A stretch of DNA of 9,504 nt from Candidatus Fermentibacterota bacterium (GCA_012523605.1 JAAYTY010000052.1:1-9504), one strand, 5' to 3'. Positions 1 through 7,336 are shown, numbered from the stretch's first letter. Notes: a model not told the origin generated them from the letters alone. A program made the numbers and translations.

Positions 1-1
1 C

Positions 2-1825
2 CGGAACAGGCTCGAGCGGCACTACCGCGACATGCAGGACATGGAGTTCACGATCGAGAACGGCACCCTCTACATGCTTCAGACCAGGGCCGGCAAGCGC
101 ACGGTGTTCGCGGCGCTCAACGCGGCGGTGGACATGGTCAAGGAAGGCCTGATAGACCGCAGGGAGGCGGTTTCGAGGATTCCTGCAGCCTCGTTCAACC
201 AGCTTTTCGCACCGGTTCTGGACAGAAAGGGGAAGGAAGCAGCACGCCTCCTCACCAGGGGACTCAACGCCTCCCCCGGCGGCGCATCCGGCAGGATCGT
301 CTTTACGGCGGAGGACGCGGAGAGCTGGGCCTCGAGAGGCGAGAAGGTGGTTCTCTGCAGGCTCGAGACAAGCCCAGAGGACATCGGCGGGATGGCCGTC
401 GCGAAGGGCATTCTCACTGCGCGCGGGGGTATGACGTCCCACGCGGCGGTGGTGGCCAGGGGAATGGGCACGCCCTGCGTGGCAGGTGCGAGCGACCTGC
501 GCATCGACAGCAGGGCCAAGGTTCTGGAGTGCTCGGGGGTCAGGCTGGGCGAGGGTGACTTGATCGCCATAGACGGCTTCACGGGGGAGGTGTTCCTCGG
601 CGAGGTCGAGGTGCGGCCCTCTGAGATAGTCCAGGTTCTCAAGGGGATGATGCCCGCGTCCGAGTCCAGGCTCTATGCGAATTTCGCCGAGCTCGTCGGC
701 TGGGCTGACGAGTTCCGCAGGCTGGGCGTGAGAACCAATGCCGACACCCCCAGGGACGCCGAGATGGCCGTTCTCTTCGGTGCGGAGGGGATCGGCCTGT
801 GCAGGACCGAGCACATGTTCTTCGAGGGCGGCAGGATCGTCTCCTTCAGGAAGCTGATCCTCGTGGCCGAAGAGGTGAAGCGTCTCCGCGACCAGTTGGC
901 CGCCGCCCCCTCACAGGAGATCGAGGAGAAGCTCGCCGGTCCTCTGGCGACCTACAACGAGGCTCTGGCCGAGCTTCTGCCTCTCCAGCGGGGGGACTTC
1001 GAGGGCATTTTCAAGGCGCTCGACGGGCGGCCGTGCACGATACGCCTCCTGGATCCGCCCCTGCACGAGTTCCTTCCTCAGGACGAGGCCGGCCAGAGGG
1101 AGATGGCCGAGGCCATGGGAATCCCGGTCGAGCGCGTCAGACGGACGGTGGAGTCCCTTCACGAGTTCAACCCCATGCTCGGCCTCAGGGGCTGCAGACT
1201 CGGGCTGGTGTACCCCGAGGTGTCGGACATGCAGGTGAGAGCCATCATCGAGGCGGCCATCGACTGCATGGAGAGCGGAACGGCGGTACACCCCGAGATC
1301 ATGATCCCGCTGGTGGGTCATCCGGCCGAATTGGAGATATCGAGGTCAAGGGCGCAGGCGGTGATCGACGCCGTCTTCGCCGAGCGGAAAGTGGCTCCCG
1401 ACGCGATCCCCTACAGGATAGGCACGATGATCGAGGTGCCCCGCGCTGCTGTTGACGCGGGCAGAGTCGCCATGCACGCCGATTTCTTCAGCTTCGGCAC
1501 GAACGATCTCACGCAGATGGGTTGCGGCTTCTCCCGCGACGACGCGGGCAGGTTCCTCTCCGACTATGTGAAGATGGGCATATACGAGAAAGACCCGTTC
1601 GCCTCGATCGACACGGAGGGTGTCGGCACTCTGGTCTCCCTCGCGGTGGAGCGCGGCAGGGCCGCAAAGCCCGGACTGAAGCTGGGTGTCTGCGGCGAGC
1701 ACGGCGGCGATCCGGCCTCGATACGCTTCTTCCACTCCGTGGGTCTGGACTACGTCTCGTGCTCTCCCTACAGGGTGCCCGTCGCCAGGCTGGCCGCGGC
1801 ACAGGCAGCGCTGGAAGCCGAGTAG
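2..1825 (+). CDS. ppdK: Pyruvate, phosphate dikinase, C-terminal two thirds (5' end outside window)
   Basis: PPDK interconverts pyruvate + ATP + Pi and PEP + AMP + PPi in the cytoplasm, by way of a phosphohistidine swivelling domain. The frame is open from base 2, so the gene begins upstream; 607 residues are visible and about 280 (most of the N-terminal ATP-grasp domain) are missing compared with the usual 870-900. Visible order: the end of the ATP-binding domain ('MEFTIENGTLYMLQTR'), the swivelling domain with 'GGMTSHAAVVARG' whose catalytic His codon is at 440-442, then the PEP/pyruvate TIM barrel with 'GLCRTEHMFF', 'IRLLDPPLHEFLP', 'SFGTNDLTQM' and 'GVCGEHGGDP', whose catalytic Cys codon is at 1691-1693. 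All expected catalytic motifs are intact. A charged stretch (about 862-942) between 'FRKLIL' and 'TYNEALAELLPLQR' makes the barrel entry longer than in the shortest homologues. Stop TAG at 1823-1825; the sensor gene follows after 6 nt. PPDK rather than PEP synthase or enzyme I is supported by the LLDPPLHEFLP and TYNEALAELLP motifs. Confidence 0.97.
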   Translation, partial: RNRLERHYRDMQDMEFTIENGTLYMLQTRAGKRTVFAALNAAVDMVKEGLIDRREAVSRIPAASFNQLFAPVLDRKGKEAARLLTRGLNASPGGASGRIVFTAEDAESWASRGEKVVLCRLETSPEDIGGMAVAKGILTARGGMTSHAAVVARGMGTPCVAGASDLRIDSRAKVLECSGVRLGEGDLIAIDGFTGEVFLGEVEVRPSEIVQVLKGMMPASESRLYANFAELVGWADEFRRLGVRTNADTPRDAEMAVLFGAEGIGLCRTEHMFFEGGRIVSFRKLILVAEEVKRLRDQLAAAPSQEIEEKLAGPLATYNEALAELLPLQRGDFEGIFKALDGRPCTIRLLDPPLHEFLPQDEAGQREMAEAMGIPVERVRRTVESLHEFNPMLGLRGCRLGLVYPEVSDMQVRAIIEAAIDCMESGTAVHPEIMIPLVGHPAELEISRSRAQAVIDAVFAERKVAPDAIPYRIGTMIEVPRAAVDAGRVAMHADFFSFGTNDLTQMGCGFSRDDAGRFLSDYVKMGIYEKDPFASIDTEGVGTLVSLAVERGRAAKPGLKLGVCGEHGGDPASIRFFHSVGLDYVSCSPYRVPVARLAAAQAALEAE

Positions 1826-1831
1826 CATCTC

Positions 1832-4276
1832 ATGGCGCAGCCGGGGCGGGAGGTTCTGATCGCGGAAGGCGATCCCGAGCTCGCCCTGATGCTCCAGAAG
1901 GCTCTGAGGATAGGGGGATTCGCGGCGGACCTCTGCCAGGACGGCTTCGATGTCGTCAGGAGGGTCTCGACCTCTCCTCCGGATCTGCTGGTATGCGGCA
2001 TCTACCTGCCTGGACTCAGCGGGCTCCGCATCTGCCGCTATCTCAGGAACGACGCGATACTCGGCGCCATACCCATCCTCATGCTCGTGCCCAGGGTCGA
2101 GCGGTCCGTCCTTCACAGGGCGCGGAGGGCGGGAGCCGACAGAATCCTCGAGATACCCGTCCCCATGCCCGAGATCGTCTCCGTCTGCCAGGACCTGCTT
2201 GCCGAAGCCCGGCCGCGCCCTGCCGCGTCGGCGAGACATATCCCCCCGGACCGCGAGGGCACCTTGGACGAGCTCGTCGGGATTCTGGAGACGGGGCTGA
2301 CCCGGCTCGAGACGGTGAGGGATCTCTGCATCGAGCTTTCGACCTGCACCTCGGTCAGCGAGATCTTCAGGGCCATTGCCGCGGCTGCGGTGACCGGCCT
2401 CGGCTTCGACAGGGTGCAGGTCTTCCGCTACAGACCGGAGACCGATGACCTTGTTCTGGAATCGAGCCTCGGGAGGGGCCTGGCGCAGGATCCGGGCATG
2501 GTGATGAGCCTGAGGGGTCAGGAGGGGATGCCCGCGGCCATCGCCGTGCGGGAGCTGAGGCAGGTGCTGTCGAGGGAGGCGCCGCTTCCAGAGATCAAGA
2601 TCGCGTGGTTCGGCTCCGCCGACTATGTGGACACGCCCCTCGCCGCGGGACGCAGGCTGATGGGGCTCGTCAGGGTCGACAGGCAGGCCGGAGCCGAAAA
2701 GCCCGGCAGGAGCGAGCTCGAAGTGCTCGAGGAGTTCTGCGCACAGGCCTCCGCCGCGCTCGCTGCAGCCGTGGACATGGAGCAGATAAGCGAGAGCCGC
2801 GATCAGATCGCAGCGATCCTGTCCAGCCTGGATTCCGCTGTGGTGCTTGTGGACACGACCCTGAGGATAACCGATGCCACCGCGAGGGCCAGGGACATCT
2901 TCGGCATGGATCCGGACTCCATGAAGGGACGGCCGCTCTACGAGGCTCTTCCTCTGCTGTCGAAGGATCCGAGGCCCGAGATGCTGAGAGGGGTGTTCCT
3001 TGAAGGCAGGGCGGCGCTGGAGCAGGGGGTGTCTATCCAGATCGGGGCTTCCGGGCAGCTCGTGGTAAACCTCAGGTATGCCCCGTTCAGGCGCGGAGGA
3101 AGGATCTCGGGCGCGATGATCCTCGCGACCGACGTGACGGAGGAGAACAGCCTCAGGGAGGACCTGCGCCGCAGGAACGACGAGCTGGAGAACCTTTCCC
3201 GTATCGGCAGGGACATGAATGCCTCCACCCAGCTCGATGAGATCGGAGCGCGTCTGCTCGGCACTCTCAGGAAGTTCTACCCAGATGAAGCCATCTCGAT
3301 ACTCGTACCGGAGGAGACGTCTTCCGACGAGAGCTTCCCGGAGTCCCTGAAGGTCGTGGCTCAGTCCGGCTACCCCGACGAGACGGACGGCTTCGAGACG
3401 CACAGGTCCGTCATCTTCCCGAAGCTGACCGGAAACGACGCCCTTCCCCAGCGGCGTCACTCGATAGTCGGCCTTGTGGCTAACGCCTTCATAGGAAAAA
3501 AGATAGTCAATGTGCCCGACGTGGCCCTGGACAGCAGGTACGTGCCGAACCTCCCCAACACCCGCAGCGAGATCGCTGTGCCCATGGTGGTGCACGAAAA
3601 GACCATGGGCGTGATCGACCTGCAGAGCAGTGTCAGGGGGAGGTTCGACGAGGACTCGGAGAGGCGCATCGGAACCCTTGCGAACCATGCGGCCACGGCC
3701 CTCGAGAACGCGAGACTGCAGGCTCAGTACTGGGAGATGGCCCAGAGGGACAAGCTGACGAACCTCCGGAACCTCCGCTTCTTCGACGAGAAGCTCAAAG
3801 AGGAGCTGGCAAGGGCCGAGAGGCACTACTACGAATGTTCCCTCATCATGATAGACATCGACGACTTCAAGCACTACAACGACAGCTTCGGGCACCCCGT
3901 CGGAAACCTCCTGCTCCGCAGCGTGGCGAGGGCGATCCAGTCCGCGCTCAGGGGCGAGACCGGTGACACACTCGCCAGGTACGGAGGTGAGGAGTTCGTC
4001 TGCATCCTGCCCTTCGCCTCCGGAAAGGTCGCCGCCGAGATAGCCGAAAGAATCCGGAAGAGCGTCCTGGCAGCCAACCAGGACATCCCCCATGCCACGG
4101 AGCAGCCGCAGGGATGCGTCAGCATAAGCCTGGGCGTTTCCACATTCCCGAGCGACGTCCCCGAGATGGACAAGCTGCTCGAGGTCGCCGACCAGAGGCT
4201 CTACCTCGCGAAGAGAGCCGGAAAGAACAGGGTCTTCGCCCCTGCGCTGGGCAACTGCCCCCAGATCCGTCGTTGA
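1832..4276 (+). CDS. Multidomain sensor diguanylate cyclase: pseudo-receiver, GAF, PAS, GAF, GGDEF
   Basis: This is an 814-residue soluble signalling protein with no membrane segment. Domains, approximate: a receiver fold 6-125, linker, GAF 165-310, PAS 324-437 ('AILSSLDSAVVLVDTTLRIT' to 'ATDVTEEN'), a short charged helix ('REDLRRRNDELENLSRI'), GAF 455-630, and GGDEF 638-805. The GGDEF domain should condense two GTP to cyclic-di-GMP. It has the metal Asp675, Asn683, the signature GGEEF at 718-722 and the 'AKRAGKNRV' tail. Oddities: the receiver has Gly56 where the phosphoacceptor Asp belongs, Val86 for Ser/Thr, Ile108 for Lys, and only Glu12/Asp14 of the acidic cluster, so it should not be phosphorylated. 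The I-site RxxD reads E709-T-G-D712, so classical product inhibition is unlikely. Asn692 replaces the guanine-contacting Asp (PleD Asp344). ATG 1832 is 6 nt after the ppdK stop with no clear Shine-Dalgarno, which suggests translational coupling. The signals sensed by the GAF and PAS domains cannot be read from sequence. Confidence 0.93.
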   Translation: MAQPGREVLIAEGDPELALMLQKALRIGGFAADLCQDGFDVVRRVSTSPPDLLVCGIYLPGLSGLRICRYLRNDAILGAIPILMLVPRVERSVLHRARRAGADRILEIPVPMPEIVSVCQDLLAEARPRPAASARHIPPDREGTLDELVGILETGLTRLETVRDLCIELSTCTSVSEIFRAIAAAAVTGLGFDRVQVFRYRPETDDLVLESSLGRGLAQDPGMVMSLRGQEGMPAAIAVRELRQVLSREAPLPEIKIAWFGSADYVDTPLAAGRRLMGLVRVDRQAGAEKPGRSELEVLEEFCAQASAALAAAVDMEQISESRDQIAAILSSLDSAVVLVDTTLRITDATARARDIFGMDPDSMKGRPLYEALPLLSKDPRPEMLRGVFLEGRAALEQGVSIQIGASGQLVVNLRYAPFRRGGRISGAMILATDVTEENSLREDLRRRNDELENLSRIGRDMNASTQLDEIGARLLGTLRKFYPDEAISILVPEETSSDESFPESLKVVAQSGYPDETDGFETHRSVIFPKLTGNDALPQRRHSIVGLVANAFIGKKIVNVPDVALDSRYVPNLPNTRSEIAVPMVVHEKTMGVIDLQSSVRGRFDEDSERRIGTLANHAATALENARLQAQYWEMAQRDKLTNLRNLRFFDEKLKEELARAERHYYECSLIMIDIDDFKHYNDSFGHPVGNLLLRSVARAIQSALRGETGDTLARYGGEEFVCILPFASGKVAAEIAERIRKSVLAANQDIPHATEQPQGCVSISLGVSTFPSDVPEMDKLLEVADQRLYLAKRAGKNRVFAPALGNCPQIRR

Positions 4277-5412
4277 GAGCCTGCGACGTCACGATGTTCT
4301 GGAGCACCACCGGCGGGGGTGTGAGACGCTACATCGAAAAGAAGAGGGAATGGCTTGCCAGGACCCGGCCTGACATCGGGCACATGGCCATAGTCCCGGG
4401 CAGAACCGCCTCGCTGACGGGTGCCCCCCTGATGCCCATGGCTGCGGTCCGGGGTGTGCGGATTCCGTTCGCCCCCGGCTACAGGACTCCTCTGGCCGGC
4501 CGGCAGGTGATCAGGGCCCTCGACGCCTGGGAGCCCGACTTCGTGGAGTGCGGGAGCCCCTTCCTCATGCGGCGGGCCGTGAGCGAATGGCGGAGGAGGT
4601 CCGGTCTGCCCGTCTTCGATTACTATCACGCCTACTTCCCACTCAACTACACGGCGGTCCTCCGCGGCAGGCTCCCCGCCCTGTGCTGTCAGCTCGAGAG
4701 GCTGGGGTGGAGATACCTGAGGCACGCATACTCGGACAGCGAGAGGATCTTCGTCGCATCGGCCTGTGTAAGGCGCCGCCTGGCCTCGGAGGGAATCGTC
4801 AACACCGAACCTGCACCGCTCGGAGTTGATCTGTCGCTCTTCTCGCCGCAGGGACGGGAGAGGCGGTCAGGCGCGAAGACGATGCTGTTCGTCGGGCGGT
4901 TGAGCGAGGAGAAGGGGCTGTCGCTCGTTCTCGAGTGCTTCAGGCTGCTTTCCGGGGAACGTGACCTGAGGCTCGTGATCGTGGGTGACGGCATCATGCG
5001 CAGGAATGTGGAGGCCCTGGCTTCGAGAGACTCCTGGGTGAGATATGCAGGGTTCCTCGACAGCGAGGGGCTGGCCAGGGAATACCGGAATGCCGACGTG
5101 CTGGTCTCGGGAGCACCGGCGGAGACCCTCGGGCTGACATTCCTCGAAGCGCTCGCCAGCGGGACCCCGGTGGCAGGGTTGAGCGGCAGCGGGTTGATGG
5201 ACGAACTGCCCGGGGAAGTAGCATCCGCCGTCCCGAACCGCGATGCGGAACTGCTCGCGCGAGCCGCGGCGGCCATTCTGGACTCGCCTCCCGATCCTGC
5301 GGCCTGCAGGGCGGCCGCCGAGCCGTTCGACTGGGACACGAGGCTGGAGCACATTCTCGAAAGGGAGATCGAACTGTCGGGCAGCGCAGGGCCGGTCCGT
5401 ATTGGCGCATGA
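4273..5412 (+). CDS. GT4-family (GT-B fold) glycosyltransferase
   Basis: Retaining glycosyltransferase that moves a sugar from an activated donor to a glycan or lipid acceptor at the cytoplasmic face; donor and acceptor cannot be named from sequence. The N-terminal Rossmann half begins 'CDVTMFWSTTGGGVRRYI', the usual first strand plus glycine-rich loop of GT4 enzymes. The linker 'APLGVDLSLFSP' precedes the C-terminal half with 'MLFVGRLSEEKGL', 'LVIVGDG', and the EX7E motif in 'APAETLGLTFLEALASGTPV' (Glu284 and Glu292), which contacts the donor. Length is 379 residues, normal for the family. The frame is open upstream to an ATG at 4114, but that stretch lies inside the cyclase gene and reads as low-complexity shadow. 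The first family-like residues follow TTG 4273, whose TTGA overlaps the cyclase stop. ATG 4294 would cut into strand one. There is no clear Shine-Dalgarno, so coupling to the upstream gene is inferred. Related options are PimB/SqdX-like mannosyl- or sulfoquinovosyl-type enzymes, but I cannot choose between them. Confidence 0.9.
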   Translation: MRACDVTMFWSTTGGGVRRYIEKKREWLARTRPDIGHMAIVPGRTASLTGAPLMPMAAVRGVRIPFAPGYRTPLAGRQVIRALDAWEPDFVECGSPFLMRRAVSEWRRRSGLPVFDYYHAYFPLNYTAVLRGRLPALCCQLERLGWRYLRHAYSDSERIFVASACVRRRLASEGIVNTEPAPLGVDLSLFSPQGRERRSGAKTMLFVGRLSEEKGLSLVLECFRLLSGERDLRLVIVGDGIMRRNVEALASRDSWVRYAGFLDSEGLAREYRNADVLVSGAPAETLGLTFLEALASGTPVAGLSGSGLMDELPGEVASAVPNRDAELLARAAAAILDSPPDPAACRAAAEPFDWDTRLEHILEREIELSGSAGPVRIGA

Positions 5413-6499
5413 CGTAGCCCTCCGCTCGGGTCTGACCTACGATGGACCGGCCATCGAGGAAGCTCTCCGGGAGATGATCGAGGAGACGGGGGGATGGCCA
5501 GGGCGCATAGTCCCCGGCGCAAGGGTCCTCCTCAAAGTGAACATGCTCGCGGCCAAGGCTCCGGAGAGAGGCATCACCACGCATCCTGCCGTCGTCGCCG
5601 CCATGGCGGTCCTCCTGAAGGAAAGGGGCTGCCGCGTCGGTGTAGGGGACAGCCCGGGCGGAGCGGTGGGCGGAGTGGAGAGATACTGGCGCAACTGCGG
5701 ATACGAGCCCCTGGCCGCCGACCACGGAGTGGAACTGGTGTCCTTCGAGCGCGCAGGGAGCCTGTCGCTGGAGTCGGGCGGAAGAGTGTACAACATCGCC
5801 CGCCCGGTGCTCGAGTGGGACGCCGTGATAAACATGTGCAAGTTCAAGACCCACATGTACTGCCGTCTCACGAACGCCGTCAAGAACGCCTTCGGAGCGG
5901 TTCCCGGGCTCGGCAAGGCCGTCCTGCACAGCAGGGCGGTCCGCCCCGCGGATCTCGCGGTCCACATCGCGAACATCTACGCACTCGTTCCGTTCGATAT
6001 GGTGGTGATGGATGCCGTGCTCGCGATGGACAGGAGGGGTCCCGGCACCGACGGGAGGGTGCGGCTGGACGGCGTGCTCGGCGTGGCGAGGAACGGCGTG
6101 GCCCTGGACATGGTCATGTCGGAGCTCGTGGGTATCGGGCCGCTCGGCCTGGAGACCACGCGGGCCGCGCTGGCGCGAGGCTGCGGCCTGCCCGGCGGAG
6201 CTCCGTCCGTGTCCGGGAGCGCCTCGTTCCCTGGATTCGAAGTGCCCCTGACGTGGATGTACAATCTCGTGCCGGGATTCGCCGGAGCACTTGCCAGGTG
6301 GGCTCTCAGGAGGGTTCCCCGTTCCAACTCCCGGTGCACGGGATGCGGATTCTGCGCGAGGAGCTGCCCGGCGGAGGCGATAACGCTGCGCGGGGGCAGG
6401 GCCGTGATGGACCGGAGGAAGTGCATCGTATGCCTCTGCTGTCATGAGCTCTGCCCCGAGAACGCGATCGACGTGCCCAACCCGCTGAAGAGGAGATGA
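5402..6499 (+). CDS. DUF362 domain protein with C-terminal 2x[4Fe-4S] ferredoxin domain
   Basis: The protein of 365 residues has an N-terminal DUF362 domain (about 1-290) and a ferredoxin tail (about 305-360). DUF362 hallmarks are 'GARVLLKVNML' followed by 'TTHPAVVAAMAVLLKERG', 'VGVGDSPGG', and 'FKTHMYCRLTNAVKNAFG' (Lys149 to Gly165) ending in 'AVPG'. The tail carries two complete CxxCxxCxxxCP motifs: Cys312/315/318/322 and Cys341/344/347/351, with one extra Cys346. It is probably a cytoplasmic iron-sulfur protein that transfers electrons. The biochemical role of most DUF362 families is not settled, and I do not assign a reaction. Start: family proteins begin a few residues before 'VALRSGLTYD', which fits TTG 5402, overlapping the glycosyltransferase stop by 11 nt. 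The open frame runs back to 5243, but that part overlaps the glycosyltransferase and has no family resemblance; ATG 5474 would remove the first strand. The TGA stop lies at 6497-6499. Confidence 0.88.
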   Translation: MAHDVALRSGLTYDGPAIEEALREMIEETGGWPGRIVPGARVLLKVNMLAAKAPERGITTHPAVVAAMAVLLKERGCRVGVGDSPGGAVGGVERYWRNCGYEPLAADHGVELVSFERAGSLSLESGGRVYNIARPVLEWDAVINMCKFKTHMYCRLTNAVKNAFGAVPGLGKAVLHSRAVRPADLAVHIANIYALVPFDMVVMDAVLAMDRRGPGTDGRVRLDGVLGVARNGVALDMVMSELVGIGPLGLETTRAALARGCGLPGGAPSVSGSASFPGFEVPLTWMYNLVPGFAGALARWALRRVPRSNSRCTGCGFCARSCPAEAITLRGGRAVMDRRKCIVCLCCHELCPENAIDVPNPLKRR

Positions 6500-6530
6500 T
6501 GCGGGCATCGGGTTGTCGAGAGGACCGAGG

Positions 6531-6537
6531 AAGGAGG
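6531..6537 (+). promoter_or_regulatory. Strong Shine-Dalgarno (AAGGAGG) that decides the cupin start
   Basis: AAGGAGG ends 6 nt before TTG 6544, which is ideal spacing. The alternative ATG codons at 6496 and 6499 have AGGAG (6491-6495) immediately upstream or only 3 nt away, which is too close. The residues after TTG 6544 also match where this cupin family normally begins. Confidence 0.7.
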
Positions 6538-6543
6538 GCGCCG

Positions 6544-6873
6544 TTGATCGAGAAGGGCGCAGGCCACAGGCTGGCTGATCTCGTCGACTACCGGGAGGGC
6601 TCGGTAGTCAGCCGCACTCTGCTGGAGAAGAGCACCGGCTCGCTTACTCTGTTTGCATTCGACCGGGGGCAGGGGCTCGGCGAGCACACCTCCCCCTATG
6701 ACGCCACCGTGCAGGTGCTGGAGGGGAGTGTGGATGTCGTAATATCGGGCGGATCTCTTCGCCTGGGAGCCGGTGAATTCGTGGTGATGCCTGCGGGGCA
6801 GCCCCATTCGCTGCGGGCGACGGAGCGGTTCAAGATGCTGCTGACGATGATCCGCTCTGCGGACCAGACATGA
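6544..6873 (+). CDS. Small single-domain cupin protein
   Basis: A 109-residue single-domain cupin (double-stranded beta-helix). The first cupin motif region reads 'GQGLGEHTSPYDATVQVLEG', with one His and a downstream acidic residue rather than the full HxH. The second reads 'GAGEFVVMPAGQPHSL', the conserved PxGxPH loop. It ends 'ERFKMLLTMI', characteristic of a widespread family of small stand-alone cupins of unknown substrate that usually begin near 'MIEKG'. Metal binding is possible, but the ligand set is reduced, so a binding or sensory role is as likely as catalysis. The start at TTG 6544 is preferred because of the AAGGAGG at 6531-6537. Starting at ATG 6496 instead would give 125 residues and an ATGA overlap with the DUF362 stop, but the extra 16 residues (Arg-rich) look non-native. 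This is the last gene of the upstream cluster. Function is unassigned. Confidence 0.88.
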   Translation: MIEKGAGHRLADLVDYREGSVVSRTLLEKSTGSLTLFAFDRGQGLGEHTSPYDATVQVLEGSVDVVISGGSLRLGAGEFVVMPAGQPHSLRATERFKMLLTMIRSADQT

Positions 6874-7147
6874 CCGCACTGGGGTCCGCCCGTCCTCGAG
6901 CCCTGCCGAAGCGGTCCGGAACCGGAGGAGTGAATGGAGCAGGGGCACGATGAACATGGTTCGCCCGAGCCTTCCGGTCATGCCCGCACGGCCCTCTTCT
7001 CGGGGAGCCGCGCCGCTTCCGTCCCCGGAAGCCGCTGAGGTCCGGGGCGCCCTTTCCCCCGGCCGGAACCTAGCTTGCGCGACCGGTCGCATCCGGGGTT
7101 GCAGCCGGATGTCCGGCCGGAAGATATCGGGATCCGGTCCGCCGATT

Positions 7148-7173
7148 CCCCCCGGAGGGGGTTGTCGTCTTTA
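7148..7173 (+). terminator. Possible intrinsic terminator after the cupin cluster
   Basis: CCCCC (7148-7152) can pair with GGGGG (7157-7161) around a 4-nt loop, followed by TTGTCGTCTTTA, a T-rich but interrupted tract. The position, about 275 nt past the cupin stop, is rather far for a terminator, and the stem is short. It is the best plus-strand candidate in the spacer. Confidence 0.3.
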
Positions 7174-7322
7174 TCGGCGGCATGGAGAGTGCCACCGGGG
7201 GCGAAACGGCGGTCGAAGCGATGAAGCGCTCGTGCCCCGGGCATGCGCTGGAGATAGATGCCGGAAATGCGGCGGCTCCGATCGGCCGGATTTCACGGGG
7301 TGCATATTCGCCTCCTGTGCCG

Positions 7323-7336
7323 TCGAAGCGCTTCGA
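7323..7336 (+). promoter_or_regulatory. Perfect 14-bp palindrome TCGAAGCGCTTCGA, LacI-family-like operator
   Basis: The palindrome is centred on CpG with the core AAGCGCTT, the arrangement typical of LacI/GalR/CcpA-family operators. It lies 26 nt before the likely start of the GH43-like gene, where a sugar-responsive repressor could act. Partial copies sit 100 nt upstream: TCGAAGCG at 7213-7220 and GAAGCGCT at 7223-7230. No regulator gene is in the window, so the regulator assignment is inference. Confidence 0.35.

Noticed and set aside
1346..4093. A 915-codon open frame on the minus strand opposite ppdK and the sensor cyclase
   Set aside because: It is a GC3-driven shadow: low-complexity Arg/Gly/Pro/His-rich protein without any family motif, opposite two well-recognised genes.
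5243..5401. An upstream extension of the DUF362 gene to ATG 5243
   Set aside because: This stretch lies inside the glycosyltransferase and gives an Arg/Pro-rich sequence before the family start.
4994..6508. A 504-codon open frame on the minus strand opposite the glycosyltransferase and DUF362 genes
   Set aside because: It has His/Arg/Pro-rich shadow composition and no motifs, and the plus strand is clearly coding.
7140..7260. A riboswitch-like leader (cobalamin-type GCCAC string near 7190)
   Set aside because: The surrounding conserved boxes are absent, and the match is limited to a few bases.
7280..7310. CATATT as a -10 box for the GH43-like gene
   Set aside because: No acceptable -35 hexamer lies 16-18 nt upstream, and the match is only partial.
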